The translations under genes and the position numbers were made by a program. DNA of 5,886 nucleotides. Origin: Acidilobaceae archaeon UBA158 (GTDB lineage Archaea > Thermoproteota > Thermoprotei_A > Sulfolobales > Acidilobaceae). Under the pieces are notes generated by a model, which ran no database searches, was not told where the DNA came from, and saw nothing but the letters and a program-made list of their open reading frames with translations. The stretch lies in assembly GCA_002506595.1 (NCBI GenBank), contig DAXV01000001.1, positions 1-5,886 on the forward strand, written 5' to 3'. This document shows positions 1 to 5,716 of this stretch, one piece after another. How positions within the stretch are numbered: position 1 is the first letter of the stretch; each line of letters opens with the position of its first letter.

Positions 1-783
1 CCACAAAGAACATTTTTCATGTATTATAATTTTAGCAATAAAATATGGCATAATATAACTGTTTATGATTTTCTTCCAGGACTTGCAATTTTATATTCTC
101 CAGCTATTTTCTTCCATTTATCACCTTATGCATACTCTTCCATATTATATGCAATTTCTTTCGGATTATTAGGAATATTAATTTTTAAAGATAATAAACT
201 AGATCTATTATTAATAACAATCTTAATGGGTTTCTTTATTCCAATAATATATTTCTCATTTAATATAATTGCAAGTTTAATAATATCTTCATTAATAATA
301 TCAATAATATTTTTGAAATATTATCCTATCATTTCAGGTATGTTTTTTGCAATCTCAATTTTATCATATCCCCATCTTTTAATTCTCGCTCCATTTTATA
401 TTATCTTTATTTTTTATTATAATAATCAGATATTTAAAAAATTCTTATTAGCATTGTTGTCTACTCTTTCTTTATTATTTGTTGTCTTTTCTTTAACATC
501 AAACAACTTTCTAAAATACTCTTTCATGCAAATTCTTTACTATACAAAAGGTAATCTAAATATAGGATTAATGTTTAATTTAAATCCTGTTATAGTTTTA
601 AGTATTGGAATAATATTAACAGTACTATTATCTATATACTATTATAAAAATTTTTATAAAATAAAAGAATTTGGTTTACTTATACCTCTTTTTATAGCTG
701 TAATATTACCATCATTTTCAACAGATTTAATTGCAATCTTAATAATGGGAGAATTAATAACACACTTTATAAATAAAAATTGA
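1..783 (+). CDS. Polytopic membrane protein, GT-C glycosyltransferase-like (5' end outside window)
   Basis: The reading frame is open from base 1 (P-Q-R-T-F-F before the first ATG at 19), so the gene most likely begins upstream; no SD or promoter-like signal precedes that ATG. About 260 residues are visible, very rich in Ile, Leu, Phe and Tyr. I count roughly eight or nine hydrophobic segments (approximate residues from the ATG: 18-36, 37-55, 62-80, 82-100, 103-117, 118-134, 140-160, 188-208, 219-245). The segment around 106-134 (SGMFFAISILSYPHLLILAP) resembles the small-residue helix, Pro, aromatic-helix pattern common in GT-C-fold integral membrane glycosyltransferases, which use polyprenyl-phosphate sugars. 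The catalytic acidic loop expected near the N-terminus of such enzymes would lie outside the window, so activity cannot be judged. The hydrophilic loop at about 161-187 is probably extracytoplasmic. It ends in TGA, 6 bases from the convergent enolase gene. That it is a membrane protein is clear; the GT-C assignment is inference, and a transporter or other multi-span protein remains possible. Confidence 0.7.
   Translation, partial: PQRTFFMYYNFSNKIWHNITVYDFLPGLAILYSPAIFFHLSPYAYSSILYAISFGLLGILIFKDNKLDLLLITILMGFFIPIIYFSFNIIASLIISSLIISIIFLKYYPIISGMFFAISILSYPHLLILAPFYIIFIFYYNNQIFKKFLLALLSTLSLLFVVFSLTSNNFLKYSFMQILYYTKGNLNIGLMFNLNPVIVLSIGIILTVLLSIYYYKNFYKIKEFGLLIPLFIAVILPSFSTDLIAILIMGELITHFINKN
765..781 (-). 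terminator. Candidate T-tract terminator of the enolase gene
   Basis: Read on the minus strand, the first T-rich run after the enolase stop is ATTTTTATTTATAAAG (780 down to 765), about 10 bases past the stop codon. Archaeal transcription often ends at T-runs without a hairpin. The run lies inside the last codons of the convergent membrane-protein gene because the two stop codons are only 6 bases apart. No stem-loop is evident. This is inferred from base composition alone. Confidence 0.3.
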
Positions 784-789
784 ATAGCT

Positions 790-2079
790 TTATGCCTTAA
801 TAAAAGGTTCTTTCCCTAAATAAATTCCACTAGGACCTAATTGATATTCAATTTCTATTAATCTGTTATATTTTGATAATCTTTCACTCCTTGCTGGTGC
901 ACCAGTTTTTATTATTCCAGATCCTACAGCAACTGCCAAATCTGCTATGAAAGGATCTTCAGTATCGCCACTCCTATGACTTATTACCGGAACTATGCCG
1001 TTTTCTTTAGCTAATCTTATATAATCAAATGTTTCAGTTAGTGTGCCTATCTGATTTACTTTAACAAGTGCCCCATTGGTCGCTTTTTCTTTAATACCTG
1101 TTATTAAATAATTAACATTAGTTGCGTATAAATCATCACCAACTATTAACAATTTGTTACCGAGTTTCTTCGTGATTTCCGAAAAAGAACTAAAATCTTC
1201 TTCATCAAAAGGATCTTCTAAGTATATTATGCTAAATTCGTTTACTAATTCTTCATAAAAATCTATCATTTCCTCTGATGTAAGTTCCTTACCATCTACT
1301 TTATAAATCTTTTTATCTTTATTATAAAATTCCGATGAAGCAGCATCCATACCTAAATGAAAATCGCTTCCCAATTGATATCCTGATTTCTTTATAGCAG
1401 TCTCTATTAAGCTAAATGCTTCCCTAGATTGGCTTAATGGAGGGGCATAACCACCTTCATCGCCAACATTAGTTGCTGATTTACCATATTTTTCACTTAT
1501 AACATTTTTTAAATTTTTATATACCTCGACAGACATTCTCATAGCATCAATAAATGATTTTGCACCTGTAGGTATTAAAATAAACTCTTGGAAAGCTAAA
1601 TTATTTCCTGCATGAACACCACCATTGATAATATTTAATATTGGAGTTGGTAAAACTCTTGCTCCAGGACCTCCTAAATACTCATAAAGCTCTATATCTG
1701 CAGTATTTGCAGCTGCTTTAGAAACCGCAATACTAACAGCTGTTGTTGTATTTCCTCCAAGATAAGATTTATTTTTTGTTCCATCTAAAGCAATTAATAA
1801 TGAATCTATTAAATACTGCTGCCTAGAATCTTGATTAATTAACCTTTGAGAAACTTCATCATTTAATTTTGATAGTGCTAAATTAACTCCCATACCATTC
1901 CATTTTTTTCCTCCATCCCTTAATTCTATTGCTTCTTTTGAGCTTTTACTTGCTCCACTTGGAGCAATAGCAACACCAATACCTTTCTTTGTTTTAACTA
2001 TTGCTTTTACTGTAGGATTTCCTCTAGAATCCAAGGCAAAAACTCCTTTCACATCGCTTATTAAAAAATCACTATCCAT
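790..2079 (-). CDS. eno: Enolase (phosphopyruvate hydratase)
   Basis: Enolase reversibly dehydrates 2-phosphoglycerate to phosphoenolpyruvate in cytosolic glycolysis/gluconeogenesis and needs Mg2+. The 429-residue protein is full length for the family. Numbering from the start chosen here, visible signatures are LDSRGNPTV near the N-terminus; the mobile-loop SGASK; GGVHAGNN with His156; QEF with the catalytic-pocket Glu165; GDEGGYAP with catalytic Glu208; the metal ligands Asp245 (MDAASSEF), Glu288 (LEDPFD) and Asp315/316 (VGDDL); the catalytic Lys340 (VKVNQIGTLTET); the SHRSGDTED signature from 367; and Lys391 in KTGAPARSER. The whole active site is intact. The ATG at 2079 is preferred because the spacing from Met to LDSRGNP then matches archaeal enolases and GGGGAG lies 4 bases upstream; an in-frame ATG at 2091 would add MGSK. 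The gene is divergent from the GH77 gene and convergent with the membrane-protein gene. Nothing suggests truncation or transfer. Confidence 0.98.
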   Translation of the reverse strand: MDSDFLISDVKGVFALDSRGNPTVKAIVKTKKGIGVAIAPSGASKSSKEAIELRDGGKKWNGMGVNLALSKLNDEVSQRLINQDSRQQYLIDSLLIALDGTKNKSYLGGNTTTAVSIAVSKAAANTADIELYEYLGGPGARVLPTPILNIINGGVHAGNNLAFQEFILIPTGAKSFIDAMRMSVEVYKNLKNVISEKYGKSATNVGDEGGYAPPLSQSREAFSLIETAIKKSGYQLGSDFHLGMDAASSEFYNKDKKIYKVDGKELTSEEMIDFYEELVNEFSIIYLEDPFDEEDFSSFSEITKKLGNKLLIVGDDLYATNVNYLITGIKEKATNGALVKVNQIGTLTETFDYIRLAKENGIVPVISHRSGDTEDPFIADLAVAVGSGIIKTGAPARSERLSKYNRLIEIEYQLGPSGIYLGKEPFIKA

Positions 2080-2083
2080 TTTA

Positions 2084-2089
2084 CTCCCC
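2084..2089 (-). promoter_or_regulatory. SD-like GGGGAG before the enolase start
   Basis: GGGGAG on the minus strand sits 4 bases upstream of the ATG at 2079 and overlaps the G of the in-frame ATG at 2091. It partly matches the archaeal anti-SD and supports 2079 as an SD-directed start. If the transcript instead begins at or near 2091, that ATG could serve leaderless initiation and the same bases would be coding. Confidence 0.5.
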
Positions 2090-2132
2090 ATAAAATATTA
2101 GATAGAAACGTTTTAATAAATGTATTTTGAAA

Positions 2133-2141
2133 CATATAAAA
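2133..2141 (-). promoter_or_regulatory. Candidate TATA box for enolase
   Basis: TTTTATATG on the minus strand is TATA-like. A transcript starting about 26 bases downstream would begin near 2111 and give a leader of about 30 bases that includes GGGGAG. A second candidate, TTTATTAAAA (2120 down to 2111), would put the transcript start at about 2090, almost exactly on the upstream ATG at 2091, giving a leaderless mRNA. No convincing purine-rich BRE is visible for either, so the choice is open. Confidence 0.35.
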
Positions 2142-2153
2142 CATGATATAATT

Positions 2154-2169
2154 AATATAAATTTTTAAG
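2154..2169 (+). promoter_or_regulatory. Candidate TATA region for the GH77 gene
   Basis: AATATAAATTTTTAAG contains two overlapping TATA-like stretches (TATAAATTT and TTTTTAAG). A start about 26 bases downstream of their centres would fall near 2186-2191, leaving a leader of about 30 bases to the ATG at 2220. Alternatives nearer the gene are TTTAAAT (2183-2189) and CTTAAAAT (2190-2197); these would give transcripts starting at or close to the two candidate ATGs. The region is very AT-rich, so boxes arise easily by chance. Confidence 0.3.
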
Positions 2170-2209
2170 CAATCTAAAATCATTTAAATCTTAAAATCAA
2201 ATTTTTTAT

Positions 2210-2214
2210 GGGAG
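2210..2214 (+). promoter_or_regulatory. SD-like GGGAG before the GH77 start
   Basis: GGGAG lies 5 bases upstream of the ATG at 2220 and overlaps the in-frame ATG at 2208. The arrangement closely mirrors that before enolase on the other strand: an ATG, a G-rich SD, then a second ATG 12 bases after the first. It favours 2220 as the SD-dependent start. Confidence 0.5.
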
Positions 2215-2219
2215 TCAAT

Positions 2220-3683
2220 ATGAAAAGATCAAGCGGTATACTAATGCCTATATTTTCCTTGCCTGGTGAGCTTGGAATAGGGGATTTTGGCAAAGAAGCA
2301 TATGAGTTTGTAAAGATTTTAAGAGATTTTGGACAAAAATATTGGCAAGTTTTACCCTTGAATTCAACTGAAACTTCTCATAATTCTCCTTATAGTCCTT
2401 TATCTTCATTTGCAGGTAATCCTCTCTTCATTAGTATATCTTTATTAAATAATGATTACAAACTAAATATTAATGTTGAAAGTAAAAATACAAACCATAT
2501 AGATTATAATAACGTAATAAAAATTAAATATTTTTATTTAGAAAAATTCTACAAATCGTTTAAGAAAGATGAAGAATACTTTAAATTTTTAGATGAAAAC
2601 ATGTATTGGATTTACGATTATGCGTTATTTATTTCTTTAAGAAAATATTTAAATAAGCCCTTACAATTATGGCCTTTAGATCTAAAATTGAAGAAAAAAG
2701 AAACTATAAGTTATTATAAGGAGAAGTTAAAAAGCCAAATTGATTTTGAAATATTTTTACAATTTATATTTTATAAACAATGGAACGAGTTAAAAAGATA
2801 TGCAAATAAAAATGGAATTAAAATAATAGGTGATAAACCTATTTATGTAAATCATGATTCTGCTGATGTATGGTTTTATCCGAAATATTTTAAGTTAGAT
2901 GAAAATTTAATGCCATTATATGTTTCTGGAGCCCCACCAGATATATTTAATAAACATGGCCAAATATGGGGGCATCCAGTATATAATTGGGAAAATATTG
3001 AAAAAGATAATTTTGAATATTTCATAAAAATATTTAAACATTATAAGAAGCTTTATGACATGATAAGAATTGATCATTTTATAGGTTATTCTTCTTATTG
3101 GGAAATACCATATAAAGAATTAAATGCAAAGAAAGGAAGATGGGTAAAGGCTTCAGGCAAAAAATTGTTCGAAAAGTTGCTAGAATTTTATGATAAAGAT
3201 GAAATAATAGTCGAAGATGTGGGACCAGTTAGAAAAGATGTAATAGATCTAAGAAACTATTTTGGGTTTCCTTCAATGAAAATTTTACAATTCGCATTTG
3301 ATGGAGATCCTTATAATGAATACAAACCTCATAATTATACAAATAATAATTGTGTCATATATACAGGGACTCATGATAATAATACTTCTATTGGATGGTT
3401 CGAAGACGCAAGCGAAAAGATTAGAGATGATCTACGAAGATACGCTTGCTATGAAAAATGTAATGAAAAAATAAACTGGGTTCTTATTAAGTTAGCCATG
3501 AGTTCTATATGCAAGCTATCAATAATTCCTATCCAAGATGTTCTAGGGTTAGGAAAAGATGCGCGAATTAATACTCCAGGAACCAAGGGAAATAATTGGA
3601 ACTGGAAGCTTTCTTCTAATTACTATAATAAAAATGCATTTAAAAAATTATTAGAATATACTAAAATATTTGGAAGACTTTAG
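2220..3683 (+). CDS. malQ: 4-alpha-glucanotransferase (amylomaltase, GH77)
   Basis: GH77 enzymes move alpha-1,4-glucan segments from one maltooligosaccharide to another or to glucose, and serve maltodextrin/glycogen use in the cytosol. The 487-residue product is the normal length of the short, amylomaltase-type form and has no N-terminal extension. From Met at 2220, RSSGILMPIFSLPG and GIGDFG open the TIM barrel, followed by QVLPLN; the SPYSPLSSFAGNP motif (56-68); the PPDIFNKHGQIWGHPVYNW motif (239-257); RIDHF with the nucleophile Asp285; VEDVG with the acid/base Glu332; TGTHDNNT (382-389) with the third carboxylate Asp386; and PIQDVLGLG (437-445) followed by INTPGT. All three catalytic acids are present. 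Alignment with amylomaltases, which begin shortly before the SGxL..P.SLPG motif, supports this start; an ATG at 2208 would add MGVN. It is divergent from enolase and convergent with the acyl-CoA synthetase. No other glycogen or maltose genes are in view, so the physiological glucan is unknown. Confidence 0.97.
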   Translation: MKRSSGILMPIFSLPGELGIGDFGKEAYEFVKILRDFGQKYWQVLPLNSTETSHNSPYSPLSSFAGNPLFISISLLNNDYKLNINVESKNTNHIDYNNVIKIKYFYLEKFYKSFKKDEEYFKFLDENMYWIYDYALFISLRKYLNKPLQLWPLDLKLKKKETISYYKEKLKSQIDFEIFLQFIFYKQWNELKRYANKNGIKIIGDKPIYVNHDSADVWFYPKYFKLDENLMPLYVSGAPPDIFNKHGQIWGHPVYNWENIEKDNFEYFIKIFKHYKKLYDMIRIDHFIGYSSYWEIPYKELNAKKGRWVKASGKKLFEKLLEFYDKDEIIVEDVGPVRKDVIDLRNYFGFPSMKILQFAFDGDPYNEYKPHNYTNNNCVIYTGTHDNNTSIGWFEDASEKIRDDLRRYACYEKCNEKINWVLIKLAMSSICKLSIIPIQDVLGLGKDARINTPGTKGNNWNWKLSSNYYNKNAFKKLLEYTKIFGRL

Positions 3684-3689
3684 AAAAGT
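3677..3689. terminator. Small inverted repeat across the convergent 3' ends
   Basis: ACTTT-AGA-AAAGT is a perfect 5-base inverted repeat with a 3-base loop. It spans the GH77 stop codon and touches the stop codon of the opposing acyl-CoA synthetase gene, whose 3' ends are 5 bases apart. It could form a very short hairpin in either transcript. T-rich runs follow in both directions (about 3708-3723 on plus, TTTTTTAAA near 3640-3650 on minus), but they lie inside the opposing genes. Such a short repeat may be chance. Confidence 0.2.
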
Positions 3690-5311
3690 TATGCGTTAGC
3701 CTTAAACTCTTCTTTAGCTTTATTAATATCTTTTAGCTTAAACCTCTGTATTTTCCCACTTTCAGTCTTAGGCAATGATTCTACAAATTCAATTTCTTCT
3801 AAGTGAACATGTTTAGAATATCTAGTTTTAACAAAATTTATTAATTCATTTTTTAATTTATTATCGCCAACATAACCATTTTTCAAAACAACAAATGCCT
3901 TAAGTATATGACCCCTTATTTTATCTTCTATTCCTACTACTGCAGCCTCAAGCACGGCTGGATGTTCTATTAACACACTTTCAACTTCAAATGGGCCAAT
4001 CCTATACCCAGAAACCTTAACTACATCATCGCTTCTACCTGTAAACCAAAAATATCTTTCACTATCTAATTTAGCTACATCTCCTGTTAAATACCATTCA
4101 TTAACAAATACGCTTTTAGTTTTTTCAGGCGCATTAAGATAACCCATGAATTGGAACCCTTCGCTACGCGAATTAACAGCTATAATTCCTTCATCATTGT
4201 TTTCTCCAATAACAGTTACTTCATAACCTGGAGCTGGTAAACCTGCACTCCCAATTTTCAATTCAGCTTCATATCCCCATCCGTTATATACTACCATACC
4301 CACTTCTGTTTGTCCATAGTGATCTTTAATAGGAATACCAAAATATTTCATAAACCATCTAATCACTTCTGGGTTTAATGGCTCTCCTGCTGAACTAGCT
4401 TTGCTTAACTTTATATTATATTTTTTAGGATCATTAATTGAACCCATTATTAATCTATATGCTGTTGGCGCAAAAGCAAAATTTGTTACCTTAAATTCTT
4501 CTAAGAACTGAAGAGTTGTTTCAGGATTAAATGGAGCATCAAACATATAGACTGTTTTACCAAATAGTAATGGCCCTAATAAACCATAATATAATCCATA
4601 AGCCCATCCGGGATCTGCTCCATTAAAGAATACATCGTTATCACTTAATCCTATTCCATATTTCATATAAACATAGGTATTTAATAGAAGCCTTTTATTT
4701 ATCATTGCTCCTTTTGGTAATCCAGTTGTACCGCTTGTATATAGTAATACTATTTGATCATTCATTCCAATGGGTGAAGATCTATTTAATTTATCTATGG
4801 AAGTAGCTTCATCAAAACTTATAGTATTGGAGCATTTATCAGGAAATGTAATTATATTATTCGAAAGTGTTCTAATTTCTTTTAACTTTTCGCATTGATC
4901 TTGTTGAGCAAAAAATACTTTGGGTTTTACATCGTTAGTTCTAATTTCTATTGCTTTGGGTCCAAATGCTGTAAAAAGGGGCTGATATACAGCTCCTATT
5001 TTCCATACCGCAAGCATTATAATTAATTGTTCGAGTTTCTTTGATGCCAAAACTGGTACTACATCTCCTTTATTAACTCCATGTGATTTTAGATAATTAG
5101 CCAATCTCGAAGATTTATTTAATAGTTCATCCCAACTTAAGATTTGTTTTTCCCATTTTGAATCAACTCTTATAGCTGCAGATCCATTACTATTAATAGT
5201 TTTATTATATATTATATCATAGATATTAGTGCTCCTATATTCATGAATACCCAAAAAATTATATGCTTCTTGCCAAGAAAAGTTGCTTATTAGTTTTTTA
5301 TATTCTACCAT
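3689..5311 (-). CDS. AMP-forming acyl-CoA synthetase (ANL superfamily, medium-chain/aryl type)
   Basis: This enzyme activates a carboxylic acid with ATP to an acyl-AMP and then transfers the acyl group to CoA, releasing AMP and PPi. The 540-residue protein is complete. From the ATG at 5311: the ATP-binding loop YTSGTTGLPKG (191-201); DPGWAYGLYYG (233-243) in the acyl-site region; SAGEPLNPE; the A5 motif YGQTE (332-336); YLTGD with Asp411 binding ribose; GRSDDVVKVSGYRIG (425-439), the hinge and CoA-site region, with Arg426; and PKTESGKIQR with catalytic Lys520, the residue regulated by acetylation in bacterial relatives. The A5 motif is YGQTE rather than the WWQTE of true acetyl-CoA synthetases, and the protein is about 100 residues shorter, so medium-chain, branched or aromatic acids are likelier substrates than acetate. 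A GTG at 5323 would add MCGK. The gene follows the regulator/membrane-protein pair on the same strand after 111 bases and probably has its own promoter. The substrate cannot be read from sequence. Confidence 0.93.
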   Translation of the reverse strand: MVEYKKLISNFSWQEAYNFLGIHEYRSTNIYDIIYNKTINSNGSAAIRVDSKWEKQILSWDELLNKSSRLANYLKSHGVNKGDVVPVLASKKLEQLIIMLAVWKIGAVYQPLFTAFGPKAIEIRTNDVKPKVFFAQQDQCEKLKEIRTLSNNIITFPDKCSNTISFDEATSIDKLNRSSPIGMNDQIVLLYTSGTTGLPKGAMINKRLLLNTYVYMKYGIGLSDNDVFFNGADPGWAYGLYYGLLGPLLFGKTVYMFDAPFNPETTLQFLEEFKVTNFAFAPTAYRLIMGSINDPKKYNIKLSKASSAGEPLNPEVIRWFMKYFGIPIKDHYGQTEVGMVVYNGWGYEAELKIGSAGLPAPGYEVTVIGENNDEGIIAVNSRSEGFQFMGYLNAPEKTKSVFVNEWYLTGDVAKLDSERYFWFTGRSDDVVKVSGYRIGPFEVESVLIEHPAVLEAAVVGIEDKIRGHILKAFVVLKNGYVGDNKLKNELINFVKTRYSKHVHLEEIEFVESLPKTESGKIQRFKLKDINKAKEEFKANA

Positions 5312-5342
5312 TTTCCCACACACTGAAAAGTTCCAGATAAGA

Positions 5343-5363
5343 GTTAAAAATGTAAAATTTTAT
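5343..5363 (-). promoter_or_regulatory. Candidate promoter of the acyl-CoA synthetase gene
   Basis: On the minus strand ATAAAATTTTACA is followed by TTTTTAAC (5350 down to 5343). Taking TTTTTAAC as the TATA box puts the transcript start near 5321, about 10 bases before the ATG at 5311. The upstream ATAAAATTTTA would place it near 5332. Either gives a very short leader containing GTGGG just before the start codon. A separate promoter fits the 111-base gap from the upstream membrane-protein gene. Confidence 0.35.
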
Positions 5364-5365
5364 GG

Positions 5366-5379
5366 CATATATACATATG
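5366..5379. repeat. Inverted repeat CATAT-N4-ATATG upstream of the acyl-CoA synthetase promoter
   Basis: CATATATACATATG has perfect 5-base arms around 4 bases and lies just upstream of the candidate TATA boxes. A second small palindrome, TGATAATCA, follows at 5381-5389. The position suits a dimeric regulator acting from upstream of the TATA box, possibly the winged-helix protein encoded at the end of the window. In DNA this AT-rich such repeats are common, so function is speculative. The rest of the 111-base gap (5312-5422) holds no gene. Confidence 0.25.
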
Positions 5380-5422
5380 ATGATAATCAAAATTGTATTA
5401 TAGTTTGTTTAAATTATCTTAT

Positions 5423-5716
5423 TTATTCCCTTATTATTTTAAATAATAATATGAAACCTATCAGCTCTAATGAACTAATAATTAACATTGGTATTGCAAC
5501 AACTTCGTTATATCTCATAGATAAAAATATTGATGAAATAGTTGTAAATATAGTTTGAACTAAAAATATACCGCTAAACATAGTTAGCCTTGATAAAAAC
5601 TGAGACCTCATGGACTTAGAGCTTGAATAGTAAAAAGCAAATATATAATAAGTAAATATTACACTTATTATTGTTATAGCTATCTCAAATGACCAAACAG
5701 ATAATAATTTTAGCAC
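5423..5716 (-). CDS. Small three-helix membrane protein paired with a winged-helix regulator
   Basis: The 97-residue protein has three predicted membrane segments (about 8-30, 44-66 and 72-93). The first loop carries Lys34, Arg37 and Arg43, and the C-terminus ends KIIRE, so the positive-inside rule suggests N-terminus outside and C-terminus in the cytoplasm. TM3 contains a buried acidic residue, Glu84, in SLELIGF. Its size, helix count and position after a winged-helix gene resemble a class of small archaeal membrane proteins (DUF7521-like in haloarchaea) encoded beside ArsR-like HTH proteins; this comparison is from memory and untested. The GTG start is supported by a clear GGTGA 6 bases upstream and by the 7-base overlap with the preceding gene (GTGCTAA), which implies translational coupling. 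No enzyme motif is visible. A plausible role is to sense the membrane or an external signal and hold or release the regulator, but this is inference. Confidence 0.75.
   Translation of the reverse strand: MLKLLSVWSFEIAITIISVIFTYYIFAFYYSSSKSMRSQFLSRLTMFSGIFLVQTIFTTISSIFLSMRYNEVVAIPMLIISSLELIGFILLFKIIRE

Noticed and set aside
19..21. ATG at 19 as the true start of the membrane protein
   Set aside because: The frame is open to base 1, no SD precedes the ATG, and the following residues are polar rather than a typical first membrane segment, so it is probably an internal Met.
2143..2160. AT-rich near-symmetric stretch between the divergent genes as an operator
   Set aside because: It consists of TATA/ATTAAT-like simple sequence that arises readily at this base composition; no clean inverted repeat with informative G/C bases is present.
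3689..5311. Annotation as acetyl-CoA synthetase (acs)
   Set aside because: The protein is shorter than canonical acetyl-CoA synthetases and carries YGQTE instead of WWQTE, so a specific acetate assignment is not supported.
5283..5558. Open frame of 91 codons on the plus strand
   Set aside because: It lies antisense to the 5' end of the acyl-CoA synthetase and the 3' end of the small membrane protein, shows no recognisable domain, and has no SD. It is best explained as a shadow frame in AT-rich DNA.
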